This document shows, piece by piece, positions 35,282-46,300 of a DNA stretch of 64,000 bases. Under the pieces are notes generated by a model that ran no database searches, had not been told where the DNA came from, and was given only the letters and a program-made list of their open reading frames with translations. The position numbers and the translations under genes were made by a program. Numbering within the stretch: the first letter of the stretch is position 1; the number at the start of each line of letters is the position of its first letter. This DNA comes from Arthrobacter sp. DNA4 (GTDB lineage: Bacteria; Actinomycetota; Actinomycetes; Actinomycetales; Micrococcaceae): the NCBI RefSeq assembly GCF_024362385.1, contig NZ_CP101466.1, positions 1,302,001 to 1,366,000 on the forward strand. Direction: 5' to 3'.

Positions 35282-36076
35282 TCAGGCCGGAATGTCCCAG
35301 CTGATGTGCCGGCGGACGTCGGTGAGGTTCATGGACTGGGCCAGGAACAGGTCATCCAGCATGTACTCGTCCACGGCGATGATCCGGATCCAGTGGCCAT
35401 AGCCTTCCGTCTCCCGTTCCAGCGACTGGCTGGACACACAGACGCCGGTCCCCACGTCCACGCGCAGCAGGGACCGGCCGGGCAGGCACAGGGGCGCGGC
35501 AGGATCAATGGGGCGGTAGGCGGCGTTGGGCACCACCACCGCTTCAATGGCGGACCGGCCTTCGTGCCCGGAATACCGCACCTCCCTGATGTCCAGCGCG
35601 TTGCTGCCGGGAAACTCGATGGGCACGGGTGCATTGCCCGCGAGCTCCACAGGGTCCAGCGCAGCCGAGAAGCGGCCGTTGCCGAATCCGGGCTCGCCGT
35701 AAGCGGCCTCGGGGCGCCGGCGTACCAGTCCGGCGTTGTCATAGACGGGGGTGACCAGGTGCGGGGGGAGGAGCCAGGACTTGCGCGTGGCGCTCACATA
35801 GAAGACGTCCCGGGAGTCGTTGATCCCCGTAGTGCTGTGCAGGACCAGGCGCTCCGGGCTTTCGAGCCGGAGCGCGCCCGGACGGCGCAGCCAGGCGCGG
35901 ACGAAGGTGGAACCGGGTGCGGGGGCTGCGGCAAAGGCCTGGTCCCAGTACTCAAACCGCAGCGACTGCCACTTCCAGGGGGAGGAGCGGCAGAGGTTCC
36001 GGAACACGGCGGCCAGGTCCGCCGGGGCGGCAGGTGATTCCGGAACCGGGCTGCGCCGGGAGTCCCAGGTTGACAT
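35282..36076 (-). CDS. Conserved-looking hypothetical protein
   Basis: 264 residues with no signal peptide, helix or motif that I recognise. It looks like a soluble alpha/beta protein: an aromatic N-terminal segment 'SSPWKWQSLRFEYWDQAF', then 'FVRAWLRRPGALRLES', 'ERLVLHSTTGINDSRD' and a C-terminal half with alternating hydrophobics ('LLRVDVGTGVCVSSQSLE', 'HWIRIIAVDEYMLDDLFL'). Codon use matches its neighbours, so it is a real gene. ATG 36076 is preferred over GTG 36082 because TAAAAT lies exactly 6 nt before the ATG. Confidence 0.75.
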   Translation of the reverse strand: MSTWDSRRSPVPESPAAPADLAAVFRNLCRSSPWKWQSLRFEYWDQAFAAAPAPGSTFVRAWLRRPGALRLESPERLVLHSTTGINDSRDVFYVSATRKSWLLPPHLVTPVYDNAGLVRRRPEAAYGEPGFGNGRFSAALDPVELAGNAPVPIEFPGSNALDIREVRYSGHEGRSAIEAVVVPNAAYRPIDPAAPLCLPGRSLLRVDVGTGVCVSSQSLERETEGYGHWIRIIAVDEYMLDDLFLAQSMNLTDVRRHISWDIPA

Positions 36077-36082
36077 ATCCAC

Positions 36083-36088
36083 ATTTTA
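36083..36088 (-). promoter_or_regulatory. -10 element (TAAAAT) of the hypothetical gene, predicted leaderless
   Basis: Minus-strand TAAAAT ends 6 nt before the ATG at 36076. Confidence 0.55.
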
Positions 36089-36123
36089 CGCGGGGCCGCT
36101 CCGGCGGGAATGGGTGGATCCAG

Positions 36124-36129
36124 TAGCAT
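36124..36129 (+). promoter_or_regulatory. -10 element (TAGCAT) of the prepilin peptidase gene, predicted leaderless
   Basis: TAGCAT ends 7 nt before the GTG at 36137 and so argues against the earlier in-frame ATG at 36110. Confidence 0.5.
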
Positions 36130-36136
36130 CCGAGGG

Positions 36137-36682
36137 GTGATTGGACGACTCGGTGAACTCTGGCAGCACACCCCGCTTGCCTTCTGGCTGGTGCTGGCGG
36201 CCTGCCTCTACTTTGCGGTGATGGCGGTGCGGCTGACCATCATCGACGTTCGGCACCACCTCCTGCCCAACCGGATCGTCTTTCCGTCCTATGCGGTGGT
36301 AAGCGTGCTCCTGCTGGCGGCAGCCGCCGTTGCCTGGACCAGCCCGTTCCAGGCGGCCGGTGACACCACAGGGATCCTGTCGGCCCCCGCCCTCCGCGTG
36401 GTGGCCGGGGCCGGAATCCTGTGGCTGTTCTACTTTGTCCTCCGGTTCGTCTATCCGCCCGGCATGGGGTTCGGTGACGTTAAGCTCGCGGGAGTGCTGG
36501 GCATGTACCTTGGCTATCTCAGCTGGGGACACCTCTTCGCGGGGACCTTCCTGGCCTTCCTGCTGGGCGGCCTGTGGTCCGTAGCCCTTCTTGCCGCCCG
36601 GCGGGGGACCTTGAAGTCGTCCATCCCGTTCGGGCCGTTCATGCTCGCCGGGGCCGCAGCCGCCATGCTGCTTCCCGCCTGA
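36137..36682 (+). CDS. Prepilin peptidase (A24 family, catalytic domain only)
   Basis: Membrane aspartic protease that trims type IV pilin or Flp/Tad pilin leaders. 181 residues from the GTG, several helices. The two catalytic aspartates are in 'RLTIIDVRHHLLPN' and 'GMGFGDVKLAG' (G-x-G-D-x-K). It lacks the N-terminal cysteine/methylase domain of PilD, so it is of the short TadV/CpaA-like kind. No pilin genes are in the window, so the substrates are elsewhere. Confidence 0.88.
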   Translation: MIGRLGELWQHTPLAFWLVLAACLYFAVMAVRLTIIDVRHHLLPNRIVFPSYAVVSVLLLAAAAVAWTSPFQAAGDTTGILSAPALRVVAGAGILWLFYFVLRFVYPPGMGFGDVKLAGVLGMYLGYLSWGHLFAGTFLAFLLGGLWSVALLAARRGTLKSSIPFGPFMLAGAAAAMLLPA

Positions 36683-36710
36683 GCGGCGGGGCCTCTGCTT
36701 GGTGATTGGA

Positions 36711-36716
36711 TAGGCT
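36711..36716 (+). promoter_or_regulatory. -10 element (TAGGCT) of the Nudix gene, predicted leaderless
   Basis: TAGGCT ends exactly 6 nt before the ATG. Confidence 0.6.
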
Positions 36717-36722
36717 GGCGCT

Positions 36723-37193
36723 ATGCCTGCACCCGAATACGTCCTGAAGCTGCGCAAGAAAATCGGCAACGATCCCATTTGGGTGCCCGGTGTGCGGGGC
36801 GTGGTGGTGGATGACGCCGGCCGGATCCTGCTGGCCCAGCGGGCAGACAACGGCCAGTGGGCTCTCGTCAGCGGCATGCTGGACCCCGGGGAGCAGCCGG
36901 CCCGCGGCCTGATCCGTGAGATTTTCGAGGAAACGGCTGTGGTGGCCGAGGCCGAGCGCGTGGTGTCAGTGGGCGCTGTGGGTCCGGTCACCTACCCCAA
37001 CGGTGATGTCTGCGAGTTTTTGGACGTGGTGTTCCTGTGCCGCTACGTCTCCGGCGAGGCCAGGGTCAATGACGACGAATCCCTGGCCGTGGGCTGGTTC
37101 GGCCTGGACGAACTTCCCGACCTCATGCCCGGGCACCTCACCAGCATCCGCCAGGCGCTCGCACCCTCCGCAGCCGTCCACTTCGAGCCGTAG
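36723..37193 (+). CDS. Nudix hydrolase
   Basis: Hydrolase of nucleoside diphosphate-linked compounds. 156 residues. The Nudix box is 'GMLDPGEQPARGLIREIFEE' followed by T-A-V, matching G-x5-E-x7-R-E-U-x-E-E-x-G-U except for the last Gly. The flanking 'GVVVDDAGRILLAQRADNGQ' and 'DDESLAVGWFGLDELPDLMP' suit an NADH-pyrophosphatase or MutT-like substrate pocket, but the substrate cannot be assigned. Convergent with the MFS gene. Confidence 0.9.
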   Translation: MPAPEYVLKLRKKIGNDPIWVPGVRGVVVDDAGRILLAQRADNGQWALVSGMLDPGEQPARGLIREIFEETAVVAEAERVVSVGAVGPVTYPNGDVCEFLDVVFLCRYVSGEARVNDDESLAVGWFGLDELPDLMPGHLTSIRQALAPSAAVHFEP

Positions 37194-37211
37194 AGGCTGC
37201 CGCGACGCCGG

Positions 37212-39565
<2,354 letters not shown>

Positions 39566-39575
39566 AAAGTAAAGT

Positions 39576-39602
39576 TTTGCACTCTGTTGAATTGAGTGCA
39601 AA
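39576..39602. promoter_or_regulatory. Operator palindrome TTTGCACTC-N9-GAGTGCAAA for the TetR regulator
   Basis: Perfect 9-bp arms separated by 9 bp (TGTTGAATT), 10 nt upstream of the TetR start. The position fits autoregulation. Confidence 0.75.
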
Positions 39603-39629
39603 TTGTGAGCTGGTAAGCAGGTTAAAGTT

Positions 39630-39677
39630 CGACGGCGGCCGGTCACCTTTCATTCAAAAGATGACCGGCCGCCGTCG
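39630..39677 (-). terminator. Hairpin terminator after fumC
   Basis: Perfect 16-bp stem (39630-39645 with 39662-39677) around a 16-nt loop that can itself pair CTTT/AAAG; between fumC and the TetR promoter. Confidence 0.75.
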
Positions 39678-39711
39678 GACGCTTTGGCCTTGTTGGGCCC
39701 TGTCTGGCTTG

Positions 39712-41139
39712 TTAGGCCTTGTGGGCCGGAGCCGTCATGGTGGTGACGTCCAGGGCCTTGTCGAGATCAGCCTCGGAGACCTTGCCGTCACCCTCGCCGA
39801 CGAAGCCGAGCTTCTCGGTGGCCTGGCGGATGGTCAGGCCCTCCTTGACGGCGGTCTTGGCGATCTTAGCCGCGTTCTCGTACCCGATGTACTTGTTCAG
39901 CGGGGTGACGATGGACGGGGAAGCCTCGGCCAGGAAGCGGGCGCGCTCCACGTTGGCGGTTATGCCGTCGATCATTTTGTCCGCCATGACGCGGCTGGTG
40001 TTGGCCAGCAGGCGGATGGACTCCAGCAGGTTGGCGGCCATGACCGGGATGCCGACGTTCAGTTCGAAGGCGCCGTTGGTGCCGGACCAGGCGATGGCGG
40101 TGTCGTTGCCGATGACCTGTGCGGCCACCATGATGGAGGCCTCGCAGATAACCGGGTTGACCTTGCCGGGCATGATGGAGGAGCCGGGCTGCAGGTCCGG
40201 AATGGCGATCTCGCCCAGGCCCGTGTTGGGGCCGGAGCCCATCCAGCGGAGGTCGTTGTTGATCTTCATGAACGAGATGGCGATGTTGCGCAGCTGGCTG
40301 GACGCTTCGATCAGGCCGTCGCGGTTTGCCTGGGCCTCGAAGTGGTCGCGGGCCTCGGTCAGCGGCAGGCCGGTATCGGTGGCCAGCAGCTCGATGACGC
40401 GTTCGGGGAAGCCTGCGGGGGTGTTGATGCCGGTGCCCACGGCGGTGCCGCCGAGGGGAACCTCAGCCACGCGGGGGAGTGAGGCATTGATGCGCTCGAT
40501 GCCGTAGCGGACCTGTGCGGCGTAGCCGCCGAACTCCTGGCCCAGGGTGACCGGGGTGGCGTCCATGAGGTGGGTGCGGCCGGACTTTACGACGTCCTTG
40601 AACTCAACGGCCTTGCGCTCCAGCGACTCTGCCAGGTAGCCCAGGGCGGGGATGAGGTCGTTGATCAGGGCGGACGTGGCAGCGACGTGCACGGACGTGG
40701 GGAACACGTCGTTGGAGGACTGGGAGGCGTTGACGTGGTCGTTGGGGTGGACCACCTTGTCGCTGCCTGCGGCCTTCAGCGCACGCGTGGCCAGCTCTGC
40801 GAGGACCTCGTTGGTGTTCATGTTCGAGGACGTGCCGGAGCCGGTCTGGAAAACGTCGATCGGGAAGTCGCCGTCGTACTTGCCGGCAGCCACCTCATCG
40901 GCAGCGTCTGCAATCGCCTTGGCCAGCTCGCCGTCGAGCACGCCCAGTTCTGCGTTGGCCTGGGCGGCAGCCTTCTTGACCCGGGCAAGCGCTTCGATGT
41001 GGGTGCGCTCCAGGGTCTTGCCGGAGATGGGGAAATTCTCTACTGCCCGCTGCGTCTGCGCGCGGTACAGTGCGTTCACGGGGACGCGGACTTCGCCCAT
41101 CGTGTCATGTTCAATGCGGAACTCTTCAGTGGAAGTCAT
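39712..41139 (-). CDS. fumC: Fumarate hydratase class II
   Basis: Iron-free fumarase of the TCA cycle, homotetramer, converts fumarate to malate. 475 residues. The superfamily signature '[11 protein letters not shown]' carries the catalytic serine; '[15 protein letters not shown]', '[18 protein letters not shown]' and '[18 protein letters not shown]' complete the active site. A short C-terminal extension is Lys/Ala-rich. Monocistronic, with its own predicted leaderless promoter. Confidence 0.97.
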   Translation of the reverse strand: MTSTEEFRIEHDTMGEVRVPVNALYRAQTQRAVENFPISGKTLERTHIEALARVKKAAAQANAELGVLDGELAKAIADAADEVAAGKYDGDFPIDVFQTGSGTSSNMNTNEVLAELATRALKAAGSDKVVHPNDHVNASQSSNDVFPTSVHVAATSALINDLIPALGYLAESLERKAVEFKDVVKSGRTHLMDATPVTLGQEFGGYAAQVRYGIERINASLPRVAEVPLGGTAVGTGINTPAGFPERVIELLATDTGLPLTEARDHFEAQANRDGLIEASSQLRNIAISFMKINNDLRWMGSGPNTGLGEIAIPDLQPGSSIMPGKVNPVICEASIMVAAQVIGNDTAIAWSGTNGAFELNVGIPVMAANLLESIRLLANTSRVMADKMIDGITANVERARFLAEASPSIVTPLNKYIGYENAAKIAKTAVKEGLTIRQATEKLGFVGEGDGKVSEADLDKALDVTTMTAPAHKA

Positions 41140-41145
41140 GGGGCT

Positions 41146-41151
41146 AGCTTA
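41146..41151 (-). promoter_or_regulatory. -10 element (TAAGCT) of fumC, predicted leaderless
   Basis: Minus-strand TAAGCT ends 6 nt before the ATG. Confidence 0.6.
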
Positions 41152-41192
41152 TGGCTCCCGGCCGCCCCATCGAAAACCGTTAAGGGAGCATT

Positions 41193-41217
41193 GCCGGCGG
41201 CCCGGCGGGCCGCCGGC
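41193..41217 (-). terminator. Hairpin terminator after the carbonic anhydrase gene
   Basis: 11-bp GC stem (41193-41203 with 41207-41217), 3-nt loop. Confidence 0.65.
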
Positions 41218-41226
41218 GTGGGGTTC

Positions 41227-41841
41227 CTAGAGCTCGCCGATTCCGGAAACAAGGTCGGCGCGGCCCTCTGCCAGGCGGTAGGAGAGGCCGATGACCGCAG
41301 TGCGGCCGTTTTCAATTGCGTCCGAAATCACACGCGAACTGTCCGCAAGCCGATGGGACATCTGCTTGACGTTCTCCACCACCATGTCATTGACCTCGGG
41401 CTGGTTGTTCCGCAGGGACGTCAGGACGGAAGGCGTAATGCGTTCCACGAGGTCGCGGATGAAGCCTGCGGGCATTTCACCCGTCTCCACAGCGTCCCTG
41501 GTGGCGGTCACTGCGCCGCAGCTGTCATGCCCGAGCACAACGATCAGCGGCACCCCCAGCACCGCAACGCTGTATTCGAGCGAGCCCAGGACGGCGTCGT
41601 CAATCACTTGTCCGGCGGTGCGGACCACGAAGACGTCGCCGAGGCCGACGTCGAAGATAATTTCGGCAGCGAGCCGGGAGTCGGAGCAGCCAAAAATCAC
41701 GGCGAACGGATTTTGCGTATCCACCAGCGATGAGCGCCGCGAAGCGTTCTGGTTGGGATGGGAGGACTCGCCGTTTACGAAACGTTCGTTGCCTTCGCGC
41801 AGGCGGCGCCAGGCCAGTGCAGGGGTCAGGTTAGTCGTCAC
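41227..41841 (-). CDS. Beta-class carbonic anhydrase
   Basis: Zinc enzyme for CO2/bicarbonate interconversion, soluble. 204 residues. Zinc ligands: Cys52 in 'FGCSDSRLAAE', with the Asp54-Arg56 dyad, and the His and Cys of 'VLGHDSCGAV'. 'VVRTAGQVIDDAVLGSLEY' is the dimer core. GTG start; its promoter is formed partly by the stop codon of the upstream DUF4245 gene. Confidence 0.94.
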   Translation of the reverse strand: MTTNLTPALAWRRLREGNERFVNGESSHPNQNASRRSSLVDTQNPFAVIFGCSDSRLAAEIIFDVGLGDVFVVRTAGQVIDDAVLGSLEYSVAVLGVPLIVVLGHDSCGAVTATRDAVETGEMPAGFIRDLVERITPSVLTSLRNNQPEVNDMVVENVKQMSHRLADSSRVISDAIENGRTAVIGLSYRLAEGRADLVSGIGEL

Positions 41842-41847
41842 GGCCCC

Positions 41848-41853
41848 ACTTTA
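41848..41853 (-). promoter_or_regulatory. -10 element (TAAAGT) of the carbonic anhydrase gene, overlapping the DUF4245 stop
   Basis: Minus-strand TAAAGT ends 6 nt before the GTG; its first three bases are the TAA stop of the upstream gene. Confidence 0.55.
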
Positions 41854-42531
41854 CGGGGTGGGACCCGCCGACGGTGAAACCGTGACGGCCGGGTTGCTCT
41901 CCAGGGAGTTCACGACGGCGGCCGCGAGGGTTGCGAACTCGTCCAGTTGCGCTGCACCGGAGAGGACGACGGTGCTGCCGCGGTAGTTCAGGACCATCGA
42001 CTTTTCGCCCTTGCCGGTGTCACGCAGTTCCCATTCCCGGCCACCGGCATTCCGCGAGCCGGTAACGGGGGCGTTTTTGGTCTGCTGGAGCAGCCAGGTG
42101 GGGTTGGCCTGCGTGGTCTGCACCAAGGCGATGAAGGACGTCTTGGGGGTCACGTAGCCAACCTCCCAGGTAGGCACGCCGCTGCCCGTCCCTGCTTCCC
42201 ACCGGGCGTAATTTGCCCGGAAGGCGTTGCCGGTGTCCGGCGCAACGGGTGTGAATCCCGCCACATCTGCCGCGTTCCGGGCCACCGACGCCACGTCGAT
42301 GTCCGGGCGGTACCCCTCGCTTTTGGGCTGCGGATTCATGAGGACAACGGGCAGGAACGCCGCGATGCTGAGCACCAGGGCAATGATCATGCCGATCACC
42401 GAAGCATTGGCGCGCTTGGCCGCGGCCGCCGGAATGACGGGCTTCACCGGGGTATCGGCGCTGCTGTCCGCGGCGCCGGGACGGCCATCGGGCTGTGCCG
42501 GGCCGGAGCTGGGACTGGTGGCTTCCTGCAT
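41851..42531 (-). CDS. DUF4245 membrane protein
   Basis: Actinobacterial protein of unknown function. 226 residues: a disordered N-terminus rich in Pro/Ala, one helix ('ASVIGMIIALVLSIAAFLPVV'), then an extracytoplasmic domain with 'YRPDIDVASVARNAADVAGF' and 'WEVGYVTPKTSFIALVQTTQ'. Such proteins often lie next to glpX and fumC in Actinobacteria. ATG 42531 has GAGGGG 8 nt upstream; the longer open frame to 42747 has none. Confidence 0.85.
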   Translation of the reverse strand: MQEATSPSSGPAQPDGRPGAADSSADTPVKPVIPAAAAKRANASVIGMIIALVLSIAAFLPVVLMNPQPKSEGYRPDIDVASVARNAADVAGFTPVAPDTGNAFRANYARWEAGTGSGVPTWEVGYVTPKTSFIALVQTTQANPTWLLQQTKNAPVTGSRNAGGREWELRDTGKGEKSMVLNYRGSTVVLSGAAQLDEFATLAAAVVNSLESNPAVTVSPSAGPTP

Positions 42532-42740
42532 GTCATTCACCCCTCTATAGTCGCCCATCCCGGAGCCGGAGTTCCATTCGGGCCGGTTCGCGGGCCCCTG
42601 CCGGCGGCAAGGCACATTTCGGGGTTGCGTCACGGGCCACCCCCAGCGCGGCGCCGCGACTATGATCGGTAACAGAGGAATCACCGTTCTGCTGCACCGG
42701 CGGGCGGGTTCAATGATCGCCACTCGAAGAAGAGGTTCAC

Positions 42741-43778
42741 GTGTCACCAGCGTCCATGACCCAGAAGTACTCCACGATTTCGCCGTCCCTTGCGGTGGGC
42801 CACGACGAGCCGGACCGCAACCTTGCCCTTGAACTTGTCCGCGTCACCGAAGCCGCGGCCATCGCCGGCGGCCACTGGGTTGGCTTCGGTGACAAGAACA
42901 CCGCCGACGGCGCCGCCGTCGACGCCATGCGTTCTTTCCTGCAGACCGTCCACTTCAACGGCGTTGTGGTCATCGGCGAGGGCGAGAAGGACGAAGCGCC
43001 CATGCTGTTCAACGGTGAGCGCGTTGGCGACGGCACCGGCCCCGAGGTGGACGTCGCCGTCGACCCGATCGACGGAACCCGCCTGACCGCCCTTGGCATC
43101 AACAACGCACTGGCCGTCCTGGCTGTTGCCGAGCGTGGCTCCATGTTCGATCCCTCTGCCGTGTTCTACATGGAAAAGCTCGTCACCGGCCCCGAAGCCG
43201 CAGACATGGTGGACCTGCGCCTGCCGGTCAAGCAGAACCTGCACCTGATCGCCAAGGCCAAGGGCGTGAAGGTCAACCAGCTCAACGTCATGATCCTCGA
43301 CCGCGACCGCCACCGCCCGCTGGTGGAGGAGATCCGCGAAGCTGGTGCCCGCACCAAATTCATCATGGACGGCGACGTCGCCGGGGCCATTGCCGCGGCC
43401 CGCTCCGGCACCGGCGTGGACGCGCTCATGGGCATCGGCGGCACCCCCGAGGGCATCGTGGCGGCCTGTGCCATCAAGTCCCTTGGCGGCGTCATCCAGG
43501 GCCGCCTGTGGCCCACCAGCGACGAAGAGAAGCAGAAGGCCATCGACGCCGGGCACGATCTCGAACGGGTGCTCTCCACCAACGACCTCGTCTCCAGCGA
43601 TAACTGCTACTTCGCCGCCACCGGCATCACGGACGGCGACCTGCTCAAGGGCGTGCGCTACTCCAAGGACAAGGTCCTCACCCAGTCCATCGTGATGCGT
43701 TCCAAGTCCGGAACCATCCGTTTCGTGGAGGGCGAGCACCAGGCCAGCAAGTGGGAAGGCTACGCCCGCAAGAACTGA
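42741..43778 (+). CDS. glpX: Fructose-1,6-bisphosphatase class II
   Basis: Gluconeogenic phosphatase; in Actinobacteria GlpX is usually the only essential FBPase. 345 residues. Metal and phosphate residues are in 'VVIGEGEKDEAPML', 'VDVAVDPIDGTRLTALG' (the D-P-x-D-G-T motif shared with the inositol phosphatase superfamily) and 'MGIGGTPEGIVAACAIK'. GTG with AGAGG 5 nt upstream is chosen over an ATG 15 nt later. A TATGAT (42661-42666) may be the -10. Confidence 0.96.
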   Translation: MSPASMTQKYSTISPSLAVGHDEPDRNLALELVRVTEAAAIAGGHWVGFGDKNTADGAAVDAMRSFLQTVHFNGVVVIGEGEKDEAPMLFNGERVGDGTGPEVDVAVDPIDGTRLTALGINNALAVLAVAERGSMFDPSAVFYMEKLVTGPEAADMVDLRLPVKQNLHLIAKAKGVKVNQLNVMILDRDRHRPLVEEIREAGARTKFIMDGDVAGAIAAARSGTGVDALMGIGGTPEGIVAACAIKSLGGVIQGRLWPTSDEEKQKAIDAGHDLERVLSTNDLVSSDNCYFAATGITDGDLLKGVRYSKDKVLTQSIVMRSKSGTIRFVEGEHQASKWEGYARKN

Positions 43779-43803
43779 CCGCCAGGTCCTGCTGACTGCG
43801 AAG

Positions 43804-43836
43804 CCCCCGGTGCGCCACACGCGCGCCGGGGGTTTT
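43804..43836 (+). terminator. Rho-independent terminator after glpX
   Basis: 12-bp stem including one G-U pair (43804-43815 with 43821-43832), 5-nt loop CACAC, then TTTT. Confidence 0.9.
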
Positions 43837-43854
43837 GGCGTTAAGGCCTTGGTA

Positions 43855-43860
43855 TAGGGT
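43855..43860 (+). promoter_or_regulatory. -10 element (TAGGGT) of the FemAB gene, predicted leaderless
   Basis: TAGGGT (inside TATAGGGT) ends 7 nt before the ATG. Confidence 0.55.
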
Positions 43861-43867
43861 TTAAGCC

Positions 43868-44923
43868 ATGATTCCTGCTGTTGTTCCCTGTACTGACCGC
43901 GCCCTCTGGGACGAGCACGTTGACCGGTTCCAGGGGCATCCGCAACAGCTGTGGGGCTGGGGCGAGACCAAGGCGGCGCACGGCTGGTCCGTGGACCGGG
44001 TCCTGGTCAAGGCCGGGGACGAAACCATCGGCTGCGCCCAGCTCCTGGTCCGCCGGCTTCCCGTCCCCTTCCGTGCCCTGGTCTACATTCCCCGGGGACC
44101 CATGTGCTCAGTGGAGAACGCGCAGTTGGTCCTGAACCGGCTGGCCGAGCACGCCGCCCTCCGCCACCGGGGCGTGGCCCTCAGCATCGAACCGGACTGG
44201 GACCGGGATTCCGCATTTGCCGGTGCCGTGGCCGCCGCGGGCTTCCGGGAATCCACCAACACTGTCCTCATCCCGCGCACGCTCATCCTGGACCTCAGCC
44301 GCTCCGACGATGAGCTGATGGCCGAGATGTCCAAGTCCACGCGGGCAAACATCCGCAAGGCCATGCGCAGCGACGTTGAATTCCGGAAGGTCAAAAACGA
44401 TTCCGAGCTGGACGAGGTGCTGGCCATCTACCACCAGACCGCGGAGCGGGCAGGATTCGGCATCCACGAGGACCAGTACTACCGGGACATCTTCCGGAAC
44501 CTCGGCGACTCCTCGCCGATCATCGCCGCGTTCGATGGCGAGCAGATGCTTGCCTTCACCTGGCTTTCGCGCAGCGGCGCCACCGCCTTCGAGCTCTACG
44601 GCGGTGTCTCCGCCGAGGGCCAGAAGCAGCGGGTGAACTACGGCGTGAAGTGGGCGGCGCTGCAGGCCATGCGGGAAGACGGCTGCAGCCGCTACGACTT
44701 CAACGGCCTCCTGAACGACGGCATTTCCGATTTCAAGAAGCAGTTCGCCAGGCACGAGAACATGCTCATGGGAACGTGGGAACGGCCGTTGTCGCCGTTC
44801 TACCCCGCCTACTCGAAGGCCATGCCGCTCGCCCGCAAGGGCCTCCAGCAGGCGCGCCGGCTGCTGAAAGGCGCAGCCGGGCAGGTCCGCCCATTGGTCC
44901 GGAAGCTGCGTCCGGGCAGCTAG
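43868..44923 (+). CDS. FemAB/FemX family peptidyltransferase
   Basis: Double-GNAT-fold enzyme that adds an amino acid from aminoacyl-tRNA to the peptidoglycan stem peptide, building the interpeptide bridge. 351 residues: first GNAT lobe with 'HPQQLWGWGETKAAHGW' and 'VYIPRGPMC', the Fem hinge 'MSKSTRANIRKAM', second lobe with 'AFELYGGVSAEGQKQRVNYG' and 'GCSRYDFNGLLNDGISDFKK'. Arthrobacter-type A3alpha peptidoglycan needs such bridge enzymes, which fits; the amino acid added is unknown. Confidence 0.9.
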   Translation: MIPAVVPCTDRALWDEHVDRFQGHPQQLWGWGETKAAHGWSVDRVLVKAGDETIGCAQLLVRRLPVPFRALVYIPRGPMCSVENAQLVLNRLAEHAALRHRGVALSIEPDWDRDSAFAGAVAAAGFRESTNTVLIPRTLILDLSRSDDELMAEMSKSTRANIRKAMRSDVEFRKVKNDSELDEVLAIYHQTAERAGFGIHEDQYYRDIFRNLGDSSPIIAAFDGEQMLAFTWLSRSGATAFELYGGVSAEGQKQRVNYGVKWAALQAMREDGCSRYDFNGLLNDGISDFKKQFARHENMLMGTWERPLSPFYPAYSKAMPLARKGLQQARRLLKGAAGQVRPLVRKLRPGS

Positions 44924-44950
44924 CCGCGGCAACCAACCCGGTGAACGCCA

Positions 44951-44991
44951 AAGGGCGGCGACGGCACCAGCCCGGTGCCGTCGCCGCCCTT
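44951..44991. terminator. Bidirectional hairpin terminator between FemAB gene and manA
   Basis: Perfect 18-bp stem (44951-44968 with 44974-44991), 5-nt loop, between convergent genes. Confidence 0.85.
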
Positions 44992-45013
44992 GCTGTTGCG
45001 GCTGCCGGAAGTG

Positions 45014-46258
45014 CTAGAGGCCGGTGGTCACGGCGAAGGCCAGTGCCGGCCCGGTGCTGCCGGCCACCCGGTGGACGTTGACCGGGGCCTCGGCCGCGGC
45101 GATGAACGCGCTGCCGCCCTGTGCGAGTTCCAGGTCGCCCTTGGGGGAGTCGAGGTAGACGGCGCCGGTCACCACGATGACCACTGCCGCGCCTGCCTGC
45201 GCCAGCGGGACCGGAGCAGCGTCCGGCCCCAGTTCGATGCGCTGCAGCTGGAACTCCCCGAAGGGGGGACGGAACAGTTCCTGGTCCATCACCGTCTTTT
45301 CGGCGCCGAGCATCGGAACAGCCACAGGGTGGAAATCGATGGTGTTCAGGAGTTCCGGGACGTCCACGAATTTGGGCGTCAGGCCGCCGCGCAGGACGTT
45401 GTCCGAGGACGCCATGACCTCCACGCCCAGCCCGTGGAGGTAGGCGTGCACGTTGCCTGCGGGAAGGTAGACCGCCTCACCGGGCTTCAGGGAGATCCGG
45501 TTCAGCAGCAGTGAGATCAGCACGCCGGGATCGCCGGGATACTTTTCGTTGAGGCTGATGACAGTGCCCAGCTCGGCCTGGTAGGGCTCAAGGGGTGCCC
45601 CGGACAGGAGAGCTGCCACCACCAGGGCGGTGTCCTCTGCCACGCCCTGGCCGCCGGCGATCAGCCGTTCAAAGGCCTGGCGCAGTCCTGCGCTTTCATC
45701 CGGGGCGGCAAGATCGTCGATCAGGGCCTGGACCAGCTCCGGGGGCTGGCTGCCCGCGGGGAAGGCATCCGCAACGTGCTGCAGGATCTTCCGGGTCTCG
45801 GCCACCGGCCGGAATCCGCACAATGCCTCGAACGGCGTGAGCGCGAAGATCATCTCGGGCTTGTGGTTGTCATCCTTGTAGTTCCGGTTCGGGGCATGGG
45901 CATCCAGTCCGGCTGCGTTTTCCCGTGCGAATCCTTCCCGGGCCTGGTCCAGGCTCGGGTGGACCTGGAGGGAGAGCGGCTGCGCGGCCGCAAGGATCTT
46001 GGCCAGGAACGGCAGCCGGGGGCCGAAGGCCGCCACGGATTCCGCGCCCAGGAAATGTTCCGGGTCGGAGGAGATCAGGGAGTCCAGCGGGCTCCGCGTC
46101 CCGTCCTCCGGCAGGTGCGCCACCGACGGCGAGTCAGGGTGCGCTCCGATCCACAGTTCGGCCTCCGGGCGCCCCGACTCGGGACGCCCCAGCAGCGAGG
46201 CGATCGCCGTCGTCGAACCCCAGGCGTAGTCCCGCAGGACGTTGTCAATCTCGTACAA
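45014..46258 (-). CDS. manA: Mannose-6-phosphate isomerase, class I
   Basis: Zinc isomerase linking fructose 6-phosphate to mannose 6-phosphate, the source of GDP-mannose for envelope mannans. 414 residues. Zinc site: 'PLSLQVHPSLDQA' (Q, H), 'YKDDNHKPEMIFALTPFEAL' (E) and 'YLPAGNVHAYLHGLGVEVMA' (H). Last gene of the purK-purE-LCP-manA run; this ties mannose supply to wall assembly genes. Confidence 0.95.
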   Translation of the reverse strand: MYEIDNVLRDYAWGSTTAIASLLGRPESGRPEAELWIGAHPDSPSVAHLPEDGTRSPLDSLISSDPEHFLGAESVAAFGPRLPFLAKILAAAQPLSLQVHPSLDQAREGFARENAAGLDAHAPNRNYKDDNHKPEMIFALTPFEALCGFRPVAETRKILQHVADAFPAGSQPPELVQALIDDLAAPDESAGLRQAFERLIAGGQGVAEDTALVVAALLSGAPLEPYQAELGTVISLNEKYPGDPGVLISLLLNRISLKPGEAVYLPAGNVHAYLHGLGVEVMASSDNVLRGGLTPKFVDVPELLNTIDFHPVAVPMLGAEKTVMDQELFRPPFGEFQLQRIELGPDAAPVPLAQAGAAVVIVVTGAVYLDSPKGDLELAQGGSAFIAAAEAPVNVHRVAGSTGPALAFAVTTGL

Positions 46259-46300
46259 AACCGTTCCGTTCCTTGATGGTTGGGAGCTGATGGGTGGGCC

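Noticed and set aside
34625..36037. 470-codon open frame on the plus strand
   Set aside because: Antisense to the GNAT gene and the unknown protein, both supported by leaderless promoters and natural protein composition.
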